From positions 3,439,534 through 3,503,533 of the forward strand of contig OX595986.1 of NCBI GenBank assembly GCA_951394045.1: a DNA stretch of 64,000 bases, in the 5' to 3' direction. Numbering within the stretch: position 1 is the first letter of the stretch; each line of letters starts with the position of its first letter. Positions 40,673 to 51,587 of this stretch are shown here, piece by piece. This DNA comes from Nitzschia sp. DOCU1. Its lineage: Eukaryota; Bacillariophyta; Bacillariophyceae; Bacillariales; Bacillariaceae. The notes beneath the pieces were generated by a model. The model saw only the letters and a list, made by a program, of their open reading frames with translations. It made no database searches and was not told where the DNA came from. The translations under genes were made by a program, and so were the position numbers.

Positions 40673-41301
40673 GATGAAGGTGTTGGATGATTGTTAGACA
40701 GGGTTTGCTGATATCGTTGACTTGGGTATTTGTGTTGTTGGAATGAATGAAACCACACGGCACGCCCACATTAGTTCCGGGGACAAAAGGGTGGCGACAT
40801 GTGGCGGCAAATTCGCGAATTCGGGGGTCATGATTTAGCCCTTATTTGGTCGAACAGATCCGCCAAAGGATCAAGAACTGGGATGAAGTTGGCCTGGAGG
40901 GATGGGTCCAGTGAATAATCCATTCTTCCACTCCAAAACAAGGAAAACCACCAACAAAGTCTAATAACTTTGAACATGCCTCAGACGATCCACCTAGGTA
41001 ACTTCTTAGAATCGATCCACCGGCAGAGTTCAACGGGAGGCGCAGCTGTTTGACCGCTTCTCTACAGCTGTGCGTAGAAAACCACCATAGTAGGTACCAG
41101 CATTTCCAGTATTTGGACTGCGACTTCCTATTTAATCTATTCATACATGCATCTTGATCATGGTTCTCTTTCCTCGAAAAGAATCGATTTTGACGGAATG
41201 ATCGTGCAATAGCGACCGTGTTCCGAATACCAACGTTCCACCACCAAATAAAACCAACATTGCGTAGCGTTTCAAAGTAAGGAATTCCTTCGTCATCGAG
41301 C
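40673..41301. other. Spacer between the two small membrane-protein genes
   Basis: 629 bp with the promoter of copy A. I looked for a third, decayed copy and did not find one. Open frames on the minus strand here have no similarity. Confidence 0.45.
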
Positions 41302-41625
41302 TTATGGATATGGGCAACTCTCCGTCCCGGTCGAGATAATCTGTCCAAACTCTCGCGGCCATGTCACAAGTTTCTCCAAAAATCGGTTGATGGACTTGAA
41401 ACAATTGAAGCAAGCTTCAAAGGGCTGTTGAAGAAAGAAGCAAATATTTAGATACCGCAATAAATTCAAGTTACGATCGTTGGCAGCTCGAAGAAATGGC
41501 GGTTGCTTCCTTACCTGCAAGATGATCCACAAAGCCGCAACAAAAAACGCGATCGGCCAGATGACAAAGATCAAAAGGATGATCCAGATGATCGACATCA
41601 TACATTTGGGGCAACGTCCTGCCAT
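41302..41625 (-). CDS. Small two-exon membrane protein, copy B
   Basis: Exons 41515..41625 and 41302..41424 give 77 residues. It starts MAGRCPKCMMSIIWIILL, with FVIWPIAFFVAALWIILQ, then PFEACFNCFKS, RFLEKLVTWPREFG and STGTESCPYP. Exon 2 is 123 nt in both copies. The 90-nt intron is a multiple of three with an open frame, so intron retention would add 30 residues before PFEAC. About half of the positions match copy A. It carries Cys residues near the N-terminus, in PFEACFNC and near the C-terminus that could be lipidated (inference). I do not recognise the family with confidence. Confidence 0.82.
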   Translation of the reverse strand: MAGRCPKCMMSIIWIILLIFVIWPIAFFVAALWIILQVRKQPPFLRAANDRNLNLLRYLNICFFLQQPFEACFNCFKSINRFLEKLVTWPREFGQIISTGTESCPYP

Positions 41626-42216
41626 TTTCAATTCTGTCTGCTGTGGATAAAGTTCTACGATAGAGGATTTGATAGAAGAATGCCCAAACGCTGGTTTTGT
41701 GATCGACCAACAAAGAATAGACACCTTGTGACAGTTTGTGACAGTTGCTCCTGCCACCGAAGGGTCGGCTGGCTCTGTGGCGTTTTCGACCAACGGAAAA
41801 TGGCTGTCACGCTTTCGCCCCATAGCAGTCTGGAAAGGTCAGCACGCGATCGGCATTCGGAGAGGGTGGATGGAACAACCAATGATGAGGCATATCTTAT
41901 TTCATTGACAAAATACAAATTTTGTCGCTTGCGACATGAATTACTTAAGTAGAGCTGGCCGACCAGTGCGACGTGGCCACAAGATCGCTTTTGCCAACAC
42001 GGGTTCCGAAAAATAATCTTCCGCACCAACATGCAGCTGCTGCCAATAGCAAAACCATTCCTCACCACATCTTTGGTCTCCCACAACAGCCATCATAAAA
42101 GCCATTCCCCACTACGGAGAGGAATCTGGCCTCTGTTGCTGGCGACGCCAAGTGTTACATTCTGAAATCTTCTCGATACAAGCCATCCTTGCGTTCGCAC
42201 CGACCACGACTCAAAC
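41626..42216. promoter_or_regulatory. Divergent upstream region of copy B and the acyl-activating enzyme
   Basis: 591 bp with no supported gene. The frame upstream of copy B stays open for 66 codons to about 41823, but it lacks a clear start or similarity, so I treat it as 5'UTR. Confidence 0.45.
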
Positions 42217-44579
42217 ATGATCAATGCTACAGTATCGGCGCAGCTCGTTGAGGAAGCCCGAGCCGAAGCTGGGCCTTCTGCCTCGTCATCTCAGGTTTGG
42301 GCAGTCATGCAACAGAAATTAACTCCGTCCACCCCTTTTGAGGTTCATGAACTCTGTTACAAAGCAGTTTATGACGGAATTCAAGATGTTAAACCCACTT
42401 GGATTCCCACGAAGGAAGTCATTGAGGCGAGCAATATCTACAATATGATGACCCGAAAGGGCTTTGGCACTTACAAGGAATTCTATGACTGGTCCATTGG
42501 CAACGATACTCGTGACGAGTTTTGGATGGAATCCATGAAGAGCCTTCAGATCGAATGGGCCAAAGACCCCTCATCGGCGTTTGATCTTTCCAATGGAGGA
42601 CCCGCCCATGTGAGCTACTTTCCTGGGGGCAAGCTCAACATTACAGATTCTTGCTTCAACAAGCGTGGTGAGGGCGATGCTGCCATTGTATACAGTATGG
42701 AATCAGATCCTAGGTCGTTGCAGACAATGTCCTTTGGAGTTCTTGATCGGTTGTCCAATCAGATTGCCAATGCTCTTACTACAAAACTAAACCTGTTGTC
42801 TGGCGATGCCGTGGCCGTTTGTATGCCAATGACTCCAGAATCCATTGCTGTGTACCTGGGCATTGTCAAAGCTGGTTGCGTCGTCGTTTCTATTGCTGAC
42901 TCTTTCTCGGCCGAAGAAATCGCAACTCGTTGCCGTTTGGGAAATGCCAAGGTCATTTTTACGCAAGATGTCATTTTCAGAGGTGCCAAATTCTTGCCGC
43001 TCTTCGGCCGTGTGCTTGAGGCTGACCGAATTGTGGCAGAAGAAAAGATGAATGCCGAGATTTTCGATGACTCCAAGGAAACAAAGTCTGACTCTGAAAC
43101 CTCTGACTCGATGAAAATTATTGTCCTTCCTGGCCTCTTGCATGCGGGGCGCTACCCTGAACGACCGAACCACAACGGTTCGACGTGGGGTGACTGCAAT
43201 GAAAACGGAGATCCCTTCTCAATACATGAAACCGTGATTGAGGCTATGAGACCGGATCATGATGCTGGCTGGTACGACCTGTTGCACATGTGCAGTGATC
43301 GATTCGAAAGCGTCAAGAAAGACAGCATGGATGCTTGCAATATCTTGTTTTCCAGCGGCACGACAGGCGAACCCAAGGCCATTGTGTGGTCACACAGTAC
43401 GCCCATAAAGGCTGCAGTCGATGGTTACTACCACCAGGATATCCATGTCGGCGATCGAGTAGCATGGCCAACGTCCTTAGGCTGGATGATGGGGCCGTGG
43501 CTGCTTTTCCAACTGATCAACGGAGCCACAATCGGGCTCTTCAATGGCATTACGTCCACAGAGGGATTCTGCGAATTTGTAGAAGAAGCCGAAATCAGCA
43601 TGGTGGGAGTCGTCCCCTCGCTCGTTAAATCTTGGCAAGTTCGACATGCCACTCAGAATTGCGACTGGAGCAAAGTTCGAAAGTTTAGCTCTACTGGTGA
43701 AGCCAGTGACCCCATCACCTACCACTGGCTTATGTCACGGGTGCCTGGATACGTCCCGGTTATCGAGTATTGTGGAGGCACTGAAATTGGAGGATCCTTT
43801 CTGTCCTCGACTTTGGTACAGCCGAATGTGCCATCAATGTTTTCTTCCCCCGTGCTCGGCTCCCAAATCATGGCTCTAAACCACGATGGAATCGTTGACG
43901 AGCGGAGTAAATTTGTGGCCGGTGAAGACAGTACAAGTAGCGGCGAACTTGTCATTGTCCCTCCGACGCTGGGCTTGAGCACGAAACTTCTCAATCGAGA
44001 TCATTATGATACGTATTACAAGGACATGCCGCATGGGCCCGACGGAGAGATCCTTCGAAGGCACGGGGACGAGATTGAATACGTCCGCAGTTCGTCTCAT
44101 TTGATCGGATCCAAACATTCCGATAGTACTCCGTACTTTCGTGCATTGGGAAGATGTGATGACACGATGAACATTGGGGGGATCAAAGTAGGATCGGTGG
44201 AGATCGAACGCGTCTGCAATCTCGTCCCTGAGATCAAGGAGACAGCAGCGATTGCTGTCTCGGGACCACATGGTGGGCCTTCGAAGCTAGGTAAGTGGCG
44301 CCGAAAATGTCCCAGTTGCATGTCGCAATCGCTTTCTCACACTGAACTGTGCATGTCTCGGTCATAGTCGTTTACGTGATTCTGAACAATGAGGTTGACA
44401 AGGAGATGGTCAACAAGGATGAGCTGAAGGCTGCTATGAAAAATTCAATCAAACTGCATTTGAACCCTTTGTTTGTGATCAGCGACATCGTGATTGCCGA
44501 CGCCCTCCCCAGAACGGCTTCCAACAAGGTGATGAGAAGGCTCCTTCGAGACGACTACGTCAGGGCCAGTGTTCATTGA
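42217..44579 (+). CDS. Acyl-activating enzyme (AMP-forming acyl-CoA synthetase, AAE17/18-like)
   Basis: Exons 42217..44290 and 44368..44579 give 761 residues. The ANL adenylation motif is ILFSSGTTGEPKAIVWSH at about 376-393. Downstream are GWMMGPW, SSTGEASD, IEYCGGTEIGGSF and GRCDDTMNIGGIKVGSVEIE, the hinge and C-terminal domain, ending LPRTASNKVMRRLLRDDY with the catalytic Lys. The layout and wording match plant peroxisomal AAE17/AAE18 and the acetoacetyl-/acetyl-CoA synthetase branch. It activates a carboxylic acid to its CoA ester with ATP. The C-terminus (ASVH) is not a clear PTS1, so location is open. The intron is 77 nt and the junction gives KLVVYVIL. Confidence 0.88.
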
Positions 44580-45296
44580 GCGAAACAAACAACTATTTTT
44601 GTCTCCTCATTTTCACCTCTTCCTGAAGTGCTGCTTTCTGAACCCACGCTAAAGTACGTAGCAGCAAACGCCTCCGAGGCTCACTAATGATCCTAGTATG
44701 ATACCAGCATTGAATCAAGGACTTTCAAGCCAATGGATAGAAATCGTAGCATTTACAACCGGTGCATGTACGCTCGCTAGCTTCGCTGCTCTTAGCTCTT
44801 ATTCTTCTATTAAAGACCCAAAGGGTCCAGAAGAATGCTGATAGCTCACAGTGTTTCGATAGTTGCGAAGAGCTTCGAGCTTCCGAGAGGATTGCAGCCT
44901 TTTGCCGATCGGGATTGGCCACGACCCATCCGACAAATCCGAGTCCATCGACATCACCAATGAGTGACACCATAGCATCATTGTGCGCACGACTAAAAAA
45001 TGGCTCGCGAACTCTCACAAAATACGCGGCGAGCCAGCGCGGGTACCCATCACAAAACGGCCCGCCAAAACCTATCCATCTCGTTATTTCATCGCCAAAA
45101 ACGTGTAAAGTATTTCCGTTGAAGCCCTCATTGTTCGCATTCTCATCGCAGAAAAACAACGCTCGATAATATCGAAACGTATTACGTACCGTCTCTCAAC
45201 ACCATTCCTTCTTCGAAAGTAATCTGCCTCCTCTCATTGTGCACGTCCCTTCGAGACAACTTAGCACTGTCATTGAAATCCAATTACTTCTGAACC
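44580..45296. other. Intergenic region with two antisense open frames
   Basis: Between 44725 and 45169 both strands carry frames of about 135-145 codons that lack ATG starts and similarity. I cannot support either as a gene. The 5'UTR of the 105-residue protein gene lies at the right end. Confidence 0.35.
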
Positions 45297-45700
45297 ATGG
45301 CCGCAACTACCTCAAACCTTCCATCGAACTCTTCCACTCCCGCCCTTGACGTCCCCTACGTTTGGAACGAGGAAGCTGAGATTCAATACGTGTTGATGGA
45401 GGAAACAGCAGGGGAAACGTCGCACTGGAAACATGAGGACCTTCTCCATCGCATGATGCACGGCCGACTTCTCAACAAACAAATTCGACGAGCACGCCAT
45501 GTGCCTGGGCTTCTCTACGCCCCTGCAGTGCTTGTAGGATGGTAAGTGTCACTATCCAGTTCGAGACTCAAATGCTCCAGCTCATTTCTAACCCATTTGT
45601 TCTTTTGTTATGTTTCGCTTCATAAAGGGTATCTCGCCCTGCCCAATCATTGGTTTCGACAATCGATCACTACAAAAGACATGATGACGACACAAAATGA
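45297..45700 (+). CDS. Small 105-residue protein, unknown function
   Basis: Exons 45297..45541 and 45628..45700 give 105 residues. The context GAACCATGG is a good start. The sequence has a Ser/Thr/Pro/Asn N-terminus, WNEEAEIQYVLMEETAGETSHW, a basic helix LLNKQIRRARHVPGLLYAPAVLVGW, and after the junction VSRPAQSLVSTIDHYKRHDDDTK. The intron (86 nt, GTAAGT...AAAG) is required: it joins W to a polar tail that otherwise reads a different frame. No signal peptide. I do not recognise the family; the basic-helix plus hydrophobic patch could bind a membrane. Confidence 0.6.
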
Positions 45701-46012
45701 GCATTGTTGCTCGACTCGCACCTGTTAGAATGGTTGAGCTCGCAGTGACTCGTCTCACTCCTACGGGATGAATTGTGTCTATTAAAAAGTTCGTTTGGGT
45801 GTTCATCTATGTCCGATCCATCTCCACGACGGGTAGGGGAAGGGGTACAAATTGTCACATCACCGCGACAAGAAGCATTATTATTCAAAAAGGCTTCATC
45901 GCACAGCCAAAGGCCAAAGAGGATGGCCGAAAACGCGAATAGCTAGTAGTAATACATATGGGGTATAATAATACAAATGAGGTATATTAAGCTAGTGTTG
46001 TAAAGTGTCTGC
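45701..46012. other. Convergent 3' region
   Basis: 312 bp between the ends of the 105-residue gene (plus) and the mitochondrial carrier (minus). No gene seen. TA-rich segments near 45945-46000 probably hold 3'-end signals for both genes. Confidence 0.45.
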
Positions 46013-47083
46013 TCACCTGTTATGCTTAACGTCTAGCATTTCCTTGGACCACTCATACACCACGAACATGGTGCCAACCATGGGAACCACCTTCATCATT
46101 TCGGGAGCCAGTCCTCGGTATAAACTAGAAAGACCTTCTTGGTAGACAAGTTTTGAGAACTGCTGAACCGATGTCAACCGGTTTTCTGGGCTAATGTGTA
46201 GATTTTGGATTTGCATCCGCCGTCTGATTGTATCCATCGGAAAGGTTACACCAGTCGCAACGATACCACTTAATGCTCCGCAAAGAACTGTCAGAATTAA
46301 CCCAAGTCTCGGCTCTCCAGAGTCGGCGTCGATCCGTCGCAAGTTATAGAATAATTCGTCTTCGACGGCATGCTCTTTTAATGTCCCATAGACCGAGTAT
46401 GAAATGGCAAAATTAGGCACAGCCACACATAGCGTCGGCCCGATCCCGGAGTAAAATCCTCTTATCCCCTCTGTCCTGTAGATCTTGCGAAATGCATCAC
46501 CAATCCCTCGATAATGCTCGTGGCCCTCCAGTTCTGTCGTAAGACGTGTTCGGACAAGGTCCAGCGGGTAACATGCAAAAACTGCCGCACAACCTGCCGA
46601 AGCCCCAGCTACAAACTTGTGTATGGGCATATTGTCCTCGCTGAGAGTCTCACCAGTTGTATCTGCTTCCTCCCCATCGTCACTAGATAAGCGGATCGAT
46701 ATCCGTCGCGCTAGACGACCGGCGGTTTCTGTCTTTTCGCGGTGAGACCTTTGCATCCCGACCAACATGTCCAGAGTATTCTCGTACACGTAAAAGTTGA
46801 TGGCAGAATAAGGGAAGCGATGAAGCACAGACGTCATATTTCCTTTCCATAAGGCCCTGAAGCCACCGCGTTCGATGATCTTACTGAAACCGCCTTTAAT
46901 GTTCATGGCGTATTTGGGGCGGTTTGATTTGGTGGTCACCAAAGAGTGAACTTGAAATAGAATCGTCAGACGGCTGAACGGCGCTGTGACTGTCTTTGCC
47001 ACTGAACCAGCAATTCCACCACACAGCAACTGTTTCATGGCTTCCACGGTCCTGTTTTCATCGTCGCCGTTGCCATTCGACAT
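46013..47083 (-). CDS. Mitochondrial carrier family (SLC25) transporter
   Basis: 356 residues from the ATG at 47083 (MSNGNGDDENRT). Three repeats of about 100 residues are visible. Their signature motifs are APFSRLTILFQ (first, degenerate), YPLDLVRTRL (second) and FPMDTIRRRMQ (third), with WKGN, GFYSGIGPTL and LYRGLAPEMMKVVP in the matrix-facing parts. The sequence resembles plant carriers of the At3g53940/At3g55640 type and the CoA/adenine nucleotide carriers (SLC25A42-like). It should exchange a nucleotide or CoA-type solute across the inner mitochondrial membrane; the substrate is not fixed by sequence. An acidic loop of about 40 residues separates repeats 1 and 2. Divergent from LCYB. Confidence 0.88.
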   Translation of the reverse strand: MSNGNGDDENRTVEAMKQLLCGGIAGSVAKTVTAPFSRLTILFQVHSLVTTKSNRPKYAMNIKGGFSKIIERGGFRALWKGNMTSVLHRFPYSAINFYVYENTLDMLVGMQRSHREKTETAGRLARRISIRLSSDDGEEADTTGETLSEDNMPIHKFVAGASAGCAAVFACYPLDLVRTRLTTELEGHEHYRGIGDAFRKIYRTEGIRGFYSGIGPTLCVAVPNFAISYSVYGTLKEHAVEDELFYNLRRIDADSGEPRLGLILTVLCGALSGIVATGVTFPMDTIRRRMQIQNLHISPENRLTSVQQFSKLVYQEGLSSLYRGLAPEMMKVVPMVGTMFVVYEWSKEMLDVKHNR

Positions 47084-47609
47084 GCCGATGGAATCTCGCA
47101 AATTTTTGGCGCAGAAAATTAAGAGTAAATTGGAGGTTCACTTAACCAACCTTTTCTCACAATCGGAAGAAAAACCTTGGATTCAAGTAGGGTCTCTGTA
47201 TCACTAATGTCTACAGTAATGGTAAGACGTCGCCTCAAGGTCTGTTGACGTCGAAGGTGCACAGTAGCAATGAAAGTTATGGCACTGAAGTGACTTTGAT
47301 ACATCCAGCTTTGCCGAATTTTTCGAAGGGGGAGGGTCACGAGAACCTTGGAAGTATAGGTTATGAGGCAAGGAGAAGCCACGAAGACGACGGTGCTTTC
47401 GTCCCTCATTCAATCCCGAAATCTCGCCCCCCTTTTTGCGCAGACTGCGCGCCAAGATACACTTCACGGTTTCATCTGACGTCTTCCACTTCTTTGTGGA
47501 TGCTTTCCATGCACCATCCTATCCATCACAACCTTCGGAGGGAAGAGTTTGTGAGATAGTTACCAGAATCCACACAGAAAGAGAGTGTGTCGAAACCGTC
47601 CAACGAGAC
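47084..47609. promoter_or_regulatory. Divergent upstream region of the mitochondrial carrier and LCYB
   Basis: 526 bp with no supported gene. An open frame in phase with LCYB extends upstream to 47436, but the signal peptide starting at 47610 makes that the likely start. One TGACGT occurs near 47477. Confidence 0.4.
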
Positions 47610-49536
47610 ATGAAATTGGTTGTTCTATTCAGCTTTGGAATCGGGGCTGGTGCGTTTGTCTTGCCACAGTCGTCGTTGGCAAGGACGCGTGGAATAAGTG
47701 GTGATTCCGTTCAGTGGGAGAAATTCTGGAGAACGCCGACTTATTTGAGAGCGGGAAGCACTGGGACGTCCTACGATGACCAGTGCGACATTCTTGTCCT
47801 GGGTAGTGGACCAGCGGGAAGCGCAATTGCCTCCCTATTGGGCTCGGACGGTAAACTGGACGTAGTCGTCGCCGATAAGAATTTCGACACCGACTGGGTC
47901 CCGAATTATGGAGTGTGGAAAGATGAGTGGGAAAGTATCATGGACAAGTATCGAACATTCGGCGTTGAATTTGAAGGGGGAAACGAAGGTCGCTCTGTGG
48001 ATCGAGAATGGCAAGTCACGGATTGTTTCTTTGGTGGTTCGTTCGACATTCCCACGGAACAGCGCTTGAGGCTTGACCGGCCGTACTGTCGAGTTGATAG
48101 ATTTGCACTGAAAAAGTCGTTGAGCAAGAACTTTAGAGTGTTGAAAGCAAACCATATCTCGGAGGCCATTGGTGTGAATATGTACAAACCCGCTGGTAGT
48201 CTTGTGCATGATGAGGACGGTACTACGATCAAGCTCCAGAGGAACGGCGAGGAGTCCCCGATAACAGTTCGAGCCAAGATTGTTATCGATACCACCGGGC
48301 ACGAAACAAAGTTAACGTTGAAGGATACGCGGGAATTTTATACAAGTCCTGGCTTCCAAATTGCCTACGGTGCAACAGTCGAGGTTGACGAGAAAAGCGC
48401 ACCGGACTTGACTCGGTTTGGTCCATACGACAAGGAGGCCATGACATTATTTGACTACCGCACTGATCATTTTTCGGGCGAGGCAGATTTGATCAAGGCC
48501 ACCAAAGACCCTACTTTCATGTACGCTATGCCCCTTAAGGGCAACAAGATTTTCTTTGAGGAGACTTCGCTCGTCGCACGACCCGCTGTTTCCTTCCAGG
48601 AGTGCAAAGATCGTTTCTTCAAGCGCTTGGATCATTTGGGTATCAAAGTCGACAAAGTTACCGAAGAAGAGTTTTGCTACATTCCCATGGGAGGAGCGCT
48701 CCCTATGCGTGACCAGCGCATATTCGGATTCGGCGGGGCTGCGGCCATGGTCCATCCCAGCACTGGGTACAATCTTTGCAGGAATTTGATGGGTGCATCG
48801 GATGCTGCCAAGGCAATCCGAGACGAGCTAACATTACCGAAGCCGAACATTGATCGGGCAGTGGCATCTGCATACCATGCACTGTGGTCACCAGACAATA
48901 TCCGACAACGCAACTTTGCTACTTTTGGTGGCGAATTTTTGATGAAGCAGAATGTGGTTGGTTTGCGTGGTTTCTTCGACGGATTTTTCCGTTTGCCGCT
49001 GGAACAGTGGGCAGGGTAAGCAACGGAAGTTGGCAGTACGGGGTCGTAGAAATCAACGAACGAACGAATCGACTGACTGATACAAACTTCTTTCGTCATT
49101 CTTTAGATTCTTAGCTGGCTGGCCTGGTCTTGCCTTCAATGAAAGTCATGAAACATGGCTCCGAAGAATTCTGTTTGGGGTAAACTTTCTGATTAAGCTC
49201 CCACCTCAAGTGGCCCTGGACATGACCGCCAGTATCATTCTGTACTCGTTGACGACGACGCAGTTGATGCAGTCCGTAACTCCCATTTTTGGGGAGCCGT
49301 ATTCATACGAATACGATCGCAATATGGACCGCATTGGAGATGTGGCTGCGAAGACGGAAGCCCGGAGAATGATGCAACAGTCGGATGTCGTTCCTGAAGT
49401 CCCAGTGATGTTCGACGACGAGAGCCTTGAAAATGCAGGAAAGAAAGCGGCTTCCATTCAGGCCCCATCTCCCGCCGTGAATAGCGTTGTCGTTGTCCCG
49501 AGCGAAACTACAGGAGAAAAAGTAACAGCCGAATAG
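47610..49536 (+). CDS. LCYB: Lycopene beta-cyclase, plastid precursor
   Basis: Exons 47610..49015 and 49107..49536 give 611 residues. The start MKLVVLFSFGIGAG is a signal peptide followed by AFVLPQ, a plastid Phe motif. The FAD-binding site is DILVLGSGPAGSAIA, then NYGVWKDEWE, DRPYCRVDR, IDTTGHE, and the cyclase motifs MPMKG-like YAMPLKGNKIFFEETSLVARP, FCYIPMGGALP and GAAAMVHPSTGYN. The enzyme forms beta-ionone rings of beta-carotene from lycopene, upstream of fucoxanthin and diadinoxanthin. The C-terminus (PVMFDDESL on) is a hydrophilic tail beyond the usual end. Start at 47610 was chosen over upstream in-frame codons because of the targeting signal. Confidence 0.95.
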
Positions 49537-49712
49537 GCAATGCCAACAAATAGAAAAAAAAAACATGTCCCTCATAAGTTATAAATATAAGCTGAAGCAA
49601 GAACGCATATCGGGGGATGAAAGAACCGGAAAAGGTTATCCACGGTCAGCGGATCCCATTTGATCGCGGTTGTGCTTGCCTGGAAAGGTAACCTGAACCA
49701 TATCCCCTAACC

Positions 49713-50593
49713 TTACACGTCAAGGTAGTCCGGGTTGGTTCGTGGTGTCATAGTGCTATTTCCGGCATTCCCCGATTTGCTTCGTCCTGGAGTGCCATTC
49801 GAAAAGTTTCGCATTTCGTTCTCTACATTTGTGACAAAAGTGTGACCCCCACCAGATGGTGAAAAGACAATTGTCAGCTTCGGGCACATGATGAGTCCGA
49901 AGAAAAATGATCTTTCTGGTTTCCCTGCAGACCGAGGCCACAGCCAAAATGGCGTGCTAGGAACAGTAGTGATGATAGCCACTCCGTCTACCGGGTTGCT
50001 CAGGAATCCGCGATAAGGCATCATAGAGAAGAAACAATTAAACGGAAAGTTCGTATTGGCGACTCGTCGGATCGCCACGACTTTATCAAACGGAACATCG
50101 ACCTCAATGTTTCCAATCCAAAATCGCAGGTTTCCATCCGAAGTTACTTCTACAGAACGGACAAAGTTATACCAGAACCATGCGACAAGTAACAAATTTG
50201 CAATCGAAATAAAAACAACTGTTCCGTGGGCCCCGGCCGGCATTGACAATATGAGCAGGACAACAAAGACAGCTTCCAAAAGAATAAACCGAGCTTTGAA
50301 GCCTTCGAGTTAATAGAAAGGAGAGGTTAGATTCTGATAGGTGCAGGAGCCTTCCCCAAATCCCTCGAAACGAAAAATAACGTACCCCAGGAGAACGGAG
50401 CCGATTGAAAGGAATGGACCACGCTCCCGTCGTCCGTCACATAAGTCAGCGTCTGAGATATCATCAATGGGTCCTCATCGACAATGTGGTGATGCGAATC
50501 GTCGACCATGTCCTTTGATCGTTGTCTATTCACTGGGGGTGCTTGTTGCGTATCCGGCTGGCCTGGGGTAGCAAGTAGTGTGTTATCAGTCAT
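49713..50593 (-). CDS. Protein with two membrane helices, unknown function
   Basis: Exons 50386..50593 and 49713..50302 give 265 residues. The soluble N-terminus (MTDNTLLATPGQ, His/Asp-rich) runs to SAPFSWG at the junction. Two adjacent hydrophobic helices follow (FILLEAVFVVLLILSMPAG and TVVFISIANLLLVAWFWYNFV), then a beta-rich domain (SVEVTSDGNLRFWIG, VDVPFDKVVAIRRV) that recalls PH-like bacterial membrane proteins of the DUF304 type, though I would not name it so. The tail is Asn/Ser/Thr-rich. The 83-nt intron is GTACGT...CGAAG. The gene is convergent with LCYB (176 bp apart). Confidence 0.7.
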
Positions 50594-51587
50594 GGCAATG
50601 GTCGAGAAGACTTCCTCTAGAGTTGGTTTGATAGATGCACCGAAGACCAATCTCACTCTAACATTATTCTTGTCTCAGCATTGCCGTCCGTGCCTTTCAA
50701 CAAAACGAAGCTGCCGGCTTGGCTTCGGTCGGTGGGCTCTGCGCAATGATCTCGCCTGTTCAGCAGTTTGATTCATGTGCATCTCTCTCTCATCGTTATG
50801 AAAAAGGCGCGAAACGACTCAACAATGAAGTAACGAAACAGCGAAGGCATAATTAAACTATTTTATGAACACATTCAGAGCTGAGGATAATAATCCGATG
50901 GTTGCCGTTTCCCAGCTATCCGATGAAAGAATGAAGTCGTCTGAGTCTACAACTTGCACTTATAATAATACCAGTATACCCATCAGTATTGGGTAAGTAA
51001 CTCTATATCCTTGTTTTAGGTGGAGCCACTCCGCCCACGTAAAATAAAAAAGGGAAGGGAAGGAATCTTTGATTCCATTCGTGAATGAAGGACGTTCATC
51101 TTCCATTTTGGAGCAGATAAGAATTCCATCTGAGCGCAGAATTCTCTTCCAATACAATCATAAACGCATCCTATGGGAATCTGAAATTCAAAAATGAGTC
51201 CGTGACTACAAGATACGTCATTGCCCCTGAACGTGCAAAAATGACGTCAGTACCTGCTCATATTTGACGTAGCATTCCTGGTAGCAAGCTTGGATCTCCC
51301 AGTTTGCGTTCCGATGCGTATCTTTGCCGCCGTGGTTCAACTCCTTCCGTCGGCATGCGGATTCGGGATCTTATTGGGCGCGGCGCCCCTGCAACGGCTC
51401 CACCACGTGGCTGTAACACGGCGATCCTGATAGGAAAGGCGTGGTTTGTGTTGCTTCTCTCGCTATCGGTCGGCCTCCACCGTTAGCTAGCGGGATCCGT
51501 CGGGAACGCAATGCACCAAAGCCGTGCGAACCATTGGGTTAGAGCAACGTTAATCCCCCCATCTCTATTAGTTTTGTAATTCTCACC
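50594..51587. other. Intergenic region upstream of the plastid helical protein
   Basis: 994 bp without a supported gene. The right third contains three TGACGT/ACGTCA elements (listed separately). A short open frame at 51304-51486 lacks similarity. Confidence 0.5.
51215..51270 (+). promoter_or_regulatory. Cluster of three CRE-like elements (ACGTCA, TGACGTCA, TGACGT)
   Basis: ACGTCA at 51215-51220, palindromic TGACGTCA at 51242-51249 and TGACGT at 51265-51270 lie within 56 bp, about 320 bp upstream of the ATG at 51588. In Phaeodactylum the CO2/cAMP-responsive elements of the PtCA1 promoter are TGACGT, ACGTCA and TGACGC, bound by a bZIP factor (established knowledge). That these act here is inference from motif and spacing. 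Confidence 0.5.

Noticed and set aside
47436..47609. Upstream extension of LCYB
   Set aside because: The in-frame extension would bury the signal peptide at 47610 and remove the plastid-targeting logic.
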